Assembly (NCBI RefSeq): GCF_000002875.2
Contig: NC_009420.2
Span: 1,588,951 to 1,652,950 of the forward strand
Source: Leishmania infantum JPCM5
Taxonomy: Eukaryota > Euglenozoa > Kinetoplastea > Trypanosomatida > Trypanosomatidae
Direction of reading: 5' to 3'
Length of the DNA stretch: 64,000 bases
Positions 20,001 to 27,711 of the stretch are shown one piece after another. The notes under the pieces are model-generated. The model saw only the letters and a program-made list of their open reading frames with translations. It was not told the DNA's origin and searched no databases. Made by a program: the position numbers and the translations under genes. Every line of letters begins with the position of its first letter. Position 1 is the first letter of the stretch.

Positions 20001-20292
20001 TGGCTCGAAAGGCGGTGAGGCCCTGTACTTTGCCCTTAAGATCAATCCGCAGCTACAGCATCTGGACTTGGAAAAGACGGCTATCCCTCGAGACGTCTTG
20101 GAGAGTATTTCGAGTCTGCTGCACGTCAATCAAACGCCTTATCGTGCAGTGATCGACATGCGTGGCGTGAAGCTTTATGAGCTGAATGATGAGACCCAGT
20201 TTCGCTCTACCGACTACTACGTGGCTCAGACGGTCACCCTTGACGCCGCCATTGAAGGCTGCAAGCAGTCGGAGGTGAAAGCCGTTGAGTAA
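17056..20292 (+). CDS. Large leucine-rich-repeat (ribonuclease-inhibitor type) protein
   Basis: Encodes 1078 residues made almost wholly of about two dozen 28-residue LRRs of the RI type, with the pattern L-x-x-L-(N/D)-L-(S/A)-x-N-x-I-x-x-x-G-(A/C)-x-x-L-A-x-x-L. There is no signal peptide or membrane segment, so it is probably an intracellular scaffold. The repeats fall into seven blocks separated by linkers with the pattern (L/V)-N-x4/5-(A/V/E)-(L/I/V)-(K/R)-(R/K), at about residues 280, 437, 597, 758, 890 and 1022, with a diverged first one near 125-140. The ATG at 17056 lies just after an A-rich leader; upstream in-frame sequence is T-rich leader. Third codon positions are visibly richer in A/T than in neighbouring genes. 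Trypanosomatids have many LRR proteins, including flagellar and cytoskeletal ones; I cannot say which this is. Confidence 0.9.
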   Translation: MSADLFKEALQSLSKKGVAHIKCAGLGLNDHQLQLLITAIENSPSHPEIIDVSNNSITSAGVVYLIRYLTTASVEAVDLRNNQIDEHGALTFFPLFEKKTSVKLLDVQGNPCSAATASRLYFLSKTEKCSTDVRSALLTGNAQHISFAGMTYGELEKELLRFLLHMEGLQSVDFSGMDLGTAGMITVGTFVRDTQVSALSFCKCSLTNDAVLNFFQAADLANQRYPNSFDFSSNIGLSNDLVRKLISTTFDQSHCITNFALTKTSVTPTYVRLVQKECELNQENPAIKRAVVALRNNSSDAQEVNLQWDAPLPMCMNYLVDYIAASSVIQHLNISNSLIDDAGLELLAEALQKNTSLKVIELANCRITATGIQKLFAVLQKGICLVQEVNIANNNLDEGSVQYITAALRANPRLKTLNINVNPAISPASMQEIAGLTMVNRAPPQIRSVLPLIENNSKDVVVLDFSGKGVTLDDDSVWLLAQALRLNSTVRQLNLSHNSFGDTGASYLADYLADNRTMLELNLFSCTIGNRGAQNLCKALATNQALQSLDLSNNMMDADSLSALPLVLRENTALREFKLERTRVASEFVEQVKMACSLNRECAAVKRIYYRLHDGDASLTKIELSSPDEERVIDDQTVSTICTVLRNNTSVEVIDLSGNVIGKNGCSALAATLSECTSKVRKIILSKNPIDDDAAAELAACFPKIKTLREVILYNTNITKIGMEALAKGLEENASIVWIGITDDDTADENVSLLMRNLALNNGPAALKRITLSIDAGVIVDDVDLSRPVDCSMDDSLCKFLCASLVRCPTLRSLNLAHNEISSAAVPYILEVVEMCPSLASLDLSGNQIDESGAQQIIACLERVSNLRSVNFAGNLFSAESLERVSQLVALNMGSEVLKKLYLTTTRGDQLPNDIDLNGTTNSYRLTDEEVVVLAGLLQNSSTVKSLDLGSNSFGDEGCIAIAEVLRFNHTIEALNLAGNAIGSKGGEALYFALKINPQLQHLDLEKTAIPRDVLESISSLLHVNQTPYRAVIDMRGVKLYELNDETQFRSTDYYVAQTVTLDAAIEGCKQSEVKAVE

Positions 20293-21107
20293 AAGATGTA
20301 GCATGAACTATTGGTGATACGTACAAGGATACGATCGCCTTCTGCATTTTGTTTTCGTTTTCGCCACACAGGACTTATATACGTGCACCGCTTCTTTGCA
20401 TTCGGGTCACTTCTTCCGTCTTTTTTTTTTCACTGATGTACTCTTTTTTTCCTCTCATGCTCCATGTACGCTTCTTTTTTCTCGTCCGACACAGCTCCTC
20501 TCACTATCTTTTCTTGGAACACATTTTTTCTTTCACCCTTTTAACCAGTGGGAACCTACTTTATTGAGGTTTGTTTGAGGCTGAGATGTGAATTCATCAA
20601 ACGTGTTTGCAGTGCCTCAAAGTTCTGCTGAGCACGTCCTCTCTTTTCTCGTTTTCCTCTGCCTTTGCGCTATGCATCTTAATGTATGTTACTCCCCATC
20701 GCCTGCTTTCATGGCGTACATGCGTGGTCAAATGACAGGAAGCAGCTATGCAGTCTTCTAAACACCTCAATGGCGTCTCCTACTAGTTTTGGGTTAATGC
20801 GGCTGGTACGCACCCTCTTGATGTATCCAAGGGGGTTTATGCGGCATATGGAGATCCTTGTCCCCACCCCCGACGCTGGGGCTGCTGGGAGTCATCGCAA
20901 AATGCAATCGCTGCGCAAGCTCGACATCACTACTTTCCTCTCCGTTACCATCTCCCTTTTCCGACATGCTCTGAACGGGCATTTGCTTTGTCGACTGCGC
21001 TGTGCCGTGTAGCTTATTATTGCGCGCTAATGCACGCGGTGGGACTCGAGCAAGTGCTAGTACTCGACTAAAGCGTATGCTGGCTATACAGAAGGTTTCA
21101 GCAAGCC
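20293..21107 (+). other. Intergenic spacer
   Basis: About 800 bp with T-rich tracts at 20340-20570, then mixed-composition sequence up to the WD40 gene. No gene or repeat is supported. Confidence 0.6.
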
Positions 21108-23219
21108 ATGCCAAGCACTGCGGAGGAATCGTTGCCGCCGCTTTTTGTACTGCAAGAGCATGCAGATCCGGTTCTTAGCTGCAGGTTCTACCCATCGGAG
21201 GTTTACCAGCGGGATGAATCAAGCTGGTTCCTCTCGGGAGATGCTGGTGGCCTCGTAGTGTTGTGGAACCTTTCCACAAGGCGCAAGATGATCTCGTTTT
21301 CCGCCTTGACGGAAGCCCATCGGCAGCTCTGTGGCATCTCACAACACCGTCGTAATTGCGGCACGCCCGTAGCAGGTGGCTTGATGCCGGAAAACGAGGT
21401 GCTGCTGGAGCAAGCTGGTACTCCGGCCTTCGGCCCACACACTCAGAGCATTTTGTCCGTGGGATTCATTCCTTTGTCGCTTTCGTCTCCACAGCCAACG
21501 GTAGTCACGGAGAACAGAAGAGTTGTTGCGGACGCATTGGCGCGTGACTCAGATGCAGAGGTATCGAGCGGTGCTGTGTGCCCCGCCGTCTTTGACCATG
21601 CCGCAAGGGGCACCAGTGATTGGGCGCACCCAGGGCGGCCGCGATTTCGGCTTTCCCGACGGGCAACAACCCGCAGCGTCAGTTCTGAGCAGGCGTCTTC
21701 TTCAACGGGGGACGTTCTGGATAGCGGTGCGCCGGGTTTCGCCTTCACACCCTCGTCGACAATTTGCTTTTACACACACTGCCGCGATCAACGGGTGTAC
21801 ATATGGTGCCTGGAGCGCCAGTGCACTGATGCACCTGCTTCTTCACCGGCCACCCGAGTACCGCAGCTTGTCGTGGTGCTCACAGCCCCGCAGCACGGCT
21901 TCTGTCCAGTGGAGAGCATCTCGAAGGCCGCGAGCCCTTTCACGCGGACGTACCTCGCCGTTCCTCACGAGTCGGGAGGTGAGGTGACAATCTGGGAATT
22001 GTCGTGGCGACAGCCCAACACCGCGCGTCTCACGAATTCAAGAGAGCTGGAAGGAAAAGGAGCTTCTGACGATCCCCGCTCGTCGTCGGGGAATGCGAAC
22101 GCCTATGAGGAAGAGGAGGAAGAGGTTAACACGTCAGGGATGAATCCGATGGACGCTCTCATTGCACGAGCAGCCGCAGAGGAGCAACGGCAGGCGAAGA
22201 TGAAGCAGAAGTCCACCAGAGTCTCGAGAGAAAGTGATTTTCACCATCCTTATCCATCCTCAGCTTTTCCCGATTCTGTGGTTTCCAGGGGCGAACGCGC
22301 CTCGATCCTGTGTTACGTTGACCCTGCAGCCACCACAACCTCCAGCAACTTCTCAGTCCGGCGCTTGTGCACTTTTTCGGCGTGCCCCACGTTCAAGGGA
22401 GGCACGATCATGCGCCTTACCATGTGCCACGACGCGCAGCACCTTACTGTCGCATTTGAGAGCGGCCACATCGTGCTGGCTCGCTATCGCGACGCGGACG
22501 TGATTGACGTGGCAGACCAGCCGAGAGGGGCATGTCACGCTGGTGGATCTTTGCCTGTTGCCCGGGTGCGCAACGTCACCCGCGCTTTTGCCGACTCGGC
22601 GCTGGTCTGCTGGTGGAGTGGGCGACGCGTGCTTGCCTGCTCCTCGGAAGGAGGCATGCACTGCTATGACGTCTCGGCGACAGCGGAGGGCCTCTTGGAG
22701 GTGCACCTGGTGTGGAGTGTGACACTGCGCAAAGGGATTGGTAGCGTCTTCTTGCAAAGGAATCTCATCGTGGCTGGCTGCTGGGACAGCACGCTGCGGC
22801 TGTACGACGCGCGCGATGGGCGAATCGTCAGCATTCTCAGCTACCAAAGAGAGACGATAAATGAGGTGCGCACGGCACCGCCGTCGATCGCGCGGGTGGC
22901 GGCGTTTGGGTTTGACGTGCGTAAGCCAAGGCTGTATGCCGGCTTGCCTGGCGCCTTATCAACCAAGAGCACGGCCTGCATTGCATCCAACTCGACGACC
23001 CTCACGCAGGGCAGCCTGCCACAATTCAGTGAATCGCCTTTGCGCGAAACCTACGTCGCAGGCACGCCGGCCCCACACAGCAGCTCGGAATCGCTGGCTG
23101 CAGAGGAGCAGCTGGTATACTTGTTTGCGTCTGCGAGTAAGGACTGCACTGTGGCGCTCTGGCGTGTGGACCTTGGACTGGTGGTGGAACAGACCGCTCG
23201 CGAAGCCATCACTGCTTAA
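21108..23219 (+). CDS. WD40 protein resembling GNB1L/Asa1 (ASTRA-associated)
   Basis: Encodes 703 residues. The first repeat reads H-A-D-P-V-L-S-C-R-F then F-L-S-G-D-A-G-G-L-V-V-L-W-N-L, followed by a T-R-R-K segment. The middle has V-E-S-I-S-K then a Y-L-A-V-P-x-E-S-G-G-E-V-T-I-W-E-L block. The end has L-I-V-A-G-C-W-D-S-T-L-R-L-Y-D and F-A-S-A-S-K-D-C-T-V-A-L-W-R-V-D-L. The order and spacing of these blocks match GNB1L/Asa1 (first blade in the same form, an 'AVPG..DEVQI'-like segment, an A-G-W-D-x-x-I-R-x-F blade, last blade S-K-D). In other eukaryotes Asa1/GNB1L works with the Tel2-Tti1-Tti2 chaperone of PIKK kinases. Large Ser/Glu-rich insertions, including an acidic run near residues 330-345, roughly double the family's usual length. 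WD40 call sure; orthology moderate. Confidence 0.7.
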   Translation: MPSTAEESLPPLFVLQEHADPVLSCRFYPSEVYQRDESSWFLSGDAGGLVVLWNLSTRRKMISFSALTEAHRQLCGISQHRRNCGTPVAGGLMPENEVLLEQAGTPAFGPHTQSILSVGFIPLSLSSPQPTVVTENRRVVADALARDSDAEVSSGAVCPAVFDHAARGTSDWAHPGRPRFRLSRRATTRSVSSEQASSSTGDVLDSGAPGFAFTPSSTICFYTHCRDQRVYIWCLERQCTDAPASSPATRVPQLVVVLTAPQHGFCPVESISKAASPFTRTYLAVPHESGGEVTIWELSWRQPNTARLTNSRELEGKGASDDPRSSSGNANAYEEEEEEVNTSGMNPMDALIARAAAEEQRQAKMKQKSTRVSRESDFHHPYPSSAFPDSVVSRGERASILCYVDPAATTTSSNFSVRRLCTFSACPTFKGGTIMRLTMCHDAQHLTVAFESGHIVLARYRDADVIDVADQPRGACHAGGSLPVARVRNVTRAFADSALVCWWSGRRVLACSSEGGMHCYDVSATAEGLLEVHLVWSVTLRKGIGSVFLQRNLIVAGCWDSTLRLYDARDGRIVSILSYQRETINEVRTAPPSIARVAAFGFDVRKPRLYAGLPGALSTKSTACIASNSTTLTQGSLPQFSESPLRETYVAGTPAPHSSSESLAAEEQLVYLFASASKDCTVALWRVDLGLVVEQTAREAITA

Positions 23220-26008
23220 AGTCTGTGAAGATGTGAGATGGACAAAGCGAAAAGAAGGCAACACGAGAGCCTAAGGTTCCTTATTGTGATGATTTCCATG
23301 TTCCCACTCGTGCAGCCACGCTGGTGTGCGAGGCAACAAGCGATGGCACAAGGGTGCGCATCATCAGATGCCCAAGGCGGGTGGCCCTTGATGGTTGAGA
23401 CAGCACACGCCGCACAATCCCTTCAATGAAATAAAGAAAAGAGGAGCGCGAGCGATTCACCAAAACGCAGAAAAGGAGCGACACAAGCGGGTAAAGAAAT
23501 AAGCTTCTTCGCACCGTGTTTCTTACGCATCTTGCGCTGCCTTAGGGCGTGCGTTTTCTTTTCAGGAAACGCCTGTTTCCGTAAACGGCTTTTCGTTCAC
23601 CTCGTGGCCTCGTTCTCCTGCCCGTGCTATTCTCTTGCTCTTTTTCTCCCTCTTTGTCTCTTTTCTCCGCCTATCACCGTTCGGATTCAACTTCACTAAT
23701 ACTTTGCGTGTTTGTGCGCTCTTCCACAACCTTTTCTCCTCACAAACGCACCAAAAACACACTGCTGGACCCCCCCCTCTCTCCCCTCCGTGCAGCCCCC
23801 CCCCCCCTCCCTTCTCCCTCCCTCATACCTCCCTCATACGTGCAGGGCATACGTGCCAAACACATACATACACGTGCATGACCTCTTAGAGGGTATAGCT
23901 CACCGTTTTTTTTTTATCATCATCTTTGAGCACTCTATCTTGTACGTACCCGAGCGGAGCTACGAAAAACAGGGATTTGATATATAAAGACAGAGCTGAC
24001 GATCGAAACTACGAAACTGAGTGCCAGTGACAATTACGTCCATTACGGCCATCCCGAACAAGCACCCACGCCCGGTTGCATCAGCACTACCAGTGAACTT
24101 AAAGACCGAACACCATTCTGTCAACGACCAAGATACCGTAAGCACGAACGAAGAATAAAAGGAGAAAAAGCAAGGCCGGCGACACAGGAACCAAAGTGCA
24201 ACAGTGTGTCTCCCCCCTTTTACCCATCTATACGTATAGCATTCACCCCACCCTCTCTCCCCGGTGCCCCTTAACCTCTGTCAAGGAACGGAAACTTGTT
24301 GATTTGTTCACGATCCTTCGACTCCACTCCAGCACCTCGCGCAATCGCCTCTACAAGGATACGCTTCTGGATCGCACAGATCACCGTCGACTACATTACG
24401 GCAGTGCGTCCCCACCGACCGCTGGCACATACAACAAGGAGCAGAGTGCTGTGCCGTCGAGCGTGCGTACGCGCAAGCTTTTTCAGTTCCTTTTTCTTCG
24501 TTCTCTCTCTTCCACTGCTTACGTGACAGCTGAAACTGTGCCTCATCGTTTTTCTTCCACTGTGCTGTTTCTCTCTTTTGCTCTTGTCGTCTCTTCCGCT
24601 GCTTCTTGCTTTCGCACCACCCACCACCACCTCCCTCACCTTCCCTCTCTCTCCTTCACCCTTTCACCATACTGCGCTTGATCGCACACATACAGTTCAC
24701 GCCCCGTGCTCAAGCCAGCTTTTTTCCCTTTTCGCCCCCTTTCAGCTCTCTCTCTGTCTCTCTGCTTTTCTACCCGCACCTTCGACCACTTGTAGCGGGT
24801 TTTCATGGCGACTCGCAACGTGTACACGGCGCGACCATAGCGGACACGATCACACAGACAGACACACACGCCCACCCTCCTTCCCCCCACACCCGCGAAC
24901 AAAAAGAAAGGAGAGGGTTCAGTCATATACACACAAGACGGACCCGCCACTGCTAACACAGAGAATTCTATCCCCTTCTTTTTCTCCCTTGTTTTCAAAG
25001 GACCCAGACGAAGTGCTTTTCACGCCTTCCGCAACGGCGAAGCTTCCATACACCGACACACCCAGGCCTACATACACAAGCACACGACGCTTTTGGTTCG
25101 TACATAGCGTGAACCTTCCCAATTTCCATTGCCGCTTCAGTTGTCTTTTTGAAGCCGAAAGAGAGAGAAAACAACAAGGGAGGGGAATCCCCATCGAGCA
25201 AGAGAAGAGAATAAAGCATCGAAACCGCTTCCAAATTCGAGCCTGCTTGATTGTGTGTGGAGTGAGCGCCTTTGCACGCCTCATTACCTCTTCTCACTCC
25301 TCAGTTTCTTGCTTTTTTTCTTCCTTGCTTTCAACTGTGATACTCCTAACTTTACTTCCCTTTGTTGTTTTCTCCCCCCCCTCTTTTGGCTCGTCTTTAA
25401 ACGACGAAGGGAGGAGAAACGAAGAGGAAAAAACGTCATCTCGTCGCTTCTTCTTGTTACCGTCTCAACAGCACTTGTCTTGGAACAGGCGAATAGGAAA
25501 CGAACAAAAAGGAAAGAGCATCTCGACAAGGGCAGCCACTGAAGCAGAGAAACACGCAGGAAAAGAGCAGGAAGGGTTCAGGAGTGGAGGAGGAGCAACA
25601 GCAGCACCACCTGGGAAGGAAAACAACCAAAAAGGAAGATCACAAGGGAGACTATTGCCCTTCTTTCATGCTTCTCTTCTGTTTTTTCTTTTCGTGAGTG
25701 CATCCTGCTCTCTGCTTCTCTCCACTTCGCTCTTCTGCCTGGATCGCTCTGTCTTCACGATTTTTCCACTTCGACTCGAAAAAAAAAAACACACACACTC
25801 TCTTTTTTTTTAGCATTTTTCGGTTGTCCTTCCTCCCTTCCTCCCCGCCTCTCTCTTTTCTTTTCTCTTAGTTCCCTCCCTCTTACTGAACTTCTTTTTG
25901 TTTCGTCTTCTGCCGTATTTCGTTTCGATTTCTTTATCGACTCTCGCTCTCGCTCTCTTTTCGTGGGTTTTGTGTGACTTGTCTTTTTTTCTTTGCCTTG
26001 TTGTTGTC

Positions 26009-26074
26009 TTTTTTTAAATAATATATATATATAATATATATATATATTATATATATTATATATATATATATATT
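26009..26074. repeat. 66-bp pure A/T tract, largely alternating TA
   Basis: Uninterrupted A/T sequence, mostly alternating and so self-complementary, embedded in the pyrimidine-rich leader region. Confidence 0.9.
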
Positions 26075-26710
26075 GTTGCCTTTCGTGCTTATTATCCTTT
26101 TTGTTTTACTGCCGTGTTTTCTCTCTTCCTATTATCTTGTGTGCGGTGAGTGTGACACTGCTTTTTTTTTGATTATTATTATTATTTTTTTTCATTTTGT
26201 CTTGAATTTTTTTTTTCGTTTTGTTGTCTGCTCTTTTCGTTTCTACTTGTCGTGCCTTCTCGTCGCGTTTTTCTTTTTTTTTTGCCGCGCGTGTGTGTTT
26301 CCTGTTTCTTTGCGTTCGTGTGCGTTTGATCTCACCCTTCCTCTCTTTTTTCATCTTTCTCTCTGCTTCACTCCGTACGGCTTCATCACATTCTTTCTGC
26401 AAAATCATCCACTCACCCACCTTTTGTTTTTTTTTCTCGTGTGTGTGTGCGTGCGTGTGTGTGTGTTTCTGTTTCCAATCACGTACTTTGCCCCTCGCAC
26501 CGTCTTCTCCTTTCCCCCACCTCTCCTTTATTTTATTACCCCCCCCCCCTGTGTGCGTATTTTGAACGGATTCTCTCAGTTGTTCCTCTTTGTTTGTTCT
26601 TTCAGGTTGAGCCACGACTCCGTCTCTTTTGTCTCCCTTTCTTTTCATTTGCCCAACAACAAAACAGAGAAAACAGAAGTCGTTAGGGAGGCAGTCAGCG
26701 AGACGGCACC

Positions 26711-26742
<32 letters not shown>
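26711..26742. repeat. (CA)n dinucleotide repeat
   Basis: Simple CA run in the long 5' flank of the kinase gene. Confidence 0.85.
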
Positions 26743-26747
<5 letters not shown>

Positions 26748-27711
26748 AAAACGAGAACACAGCGGAAAAGAGAATACAGACACACCCACCCACATATATA
26801 TATATATTTCCCCTTGTTCTGTCTGAGCCACAGAGGGAGGAACTGTAGCGCCTGTGCATTTCGATTTGCCCCCCCCCCCCAAGGGAAAAACAAGAGGAGG
26901 CTATAGGTACGCAAAAGGGGGAGAGCTTAACGGACACACAAAGAAAACAGAAGCAACGAACGAAAGCGTGTTTTGCCATAGCGCGCGTTTTCCTAGTTTT
27001 TTTTTTTTGACAACGAACCGGTGACTTTGTCTTATTTGGTTTCCTTTCCGGTGACAACAAAGAACCGCAACGCTATACAGTGTTTACTCGTCTCTTGTCC
27101 CACTTTTTTGCCACTTGCTTGTTTTTTTTTTCGCAGTGAAGAGTTATCCTTCCTCAAAAAAGTGAGAGAAAAAAGAAAGAAAAGGGATAGCACATCTTTT
27201 TTTCTTGTTCTCTCCCCTTTCCATACTGCCTGTAACCTCTCTCGCTTTCCACGCGTCGTTTTCTTTTCTTCTTTTGCGTTCCTTCGCTTGCCTCTCTTCT
27301 CTCTTGTCGTTTTCGTTTAAATCTTTTTCTTTAATTGGTTATTTCTCATTTCTCTCGTGCTTTCTCGCTTTCTATTTTTCCACCCCTTTTCACCTTTTTT
27401 TCTTTTCATTTCCGTTTTCGTTTGTTTTCGGTGCTTTTACTGCATTTTTTTTTTGTTTGTTGGCTTCACTGTTCGTTTGCTTTACAGATTCCCAGATCTC
27501 TCTCCCGTGTTTGTGCGCTCTTCTCTCTTCTCAGGTTGTTCCGATTTTTTTTTTTGGCTCGAAGTGCTCACACGAACGTTTTTCCTTTTGTTTTGTTTTG
27601 CTTCCCTGCGTACCTCTGCTACGCACTATTACGACCACTAATACGAAGGTACGTCACCCCTTTTATTTTGTCCGCGACTGGCCGTAGCTTTGTGTGCACT
27701 TCTCCCGCTTC

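Larger units (their letters stand above)
23220..27711 (+). other. 4.5-kb noncoding, pyrimidine-rich spacer before the DYRK-like kinase
   Basis: No supported gene. From about 24500 on it is largely C/T tracts interrupted by short A/G-rich stretches. It includes a pure A/T tract (26009-26074), a (CA)n run near 26711-26742 and several homopolymer T or C runs. Many AG dinucleotides follow pyrimidine tracts, so the trans-splice site cannot be chosen from sequence. Long open frames here translate to Ser/Phe/Leu/Cys-rich low-complexity sequence. Confidence 0.6.

Noticed and set aside
24578..25813. 411-codon frame upstream of the kinase
   Set aside because: Low-complexity Ser/Leu/Phe/Thr translation of C/T tracts with no domain pattern.
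26106..26882. 258-codon minus-strand frame rich in Lys/Arg/Glu
   Set aside because: It is the complement of pyrimidine tracts; the composition follows from base bias and not from selection for protein.
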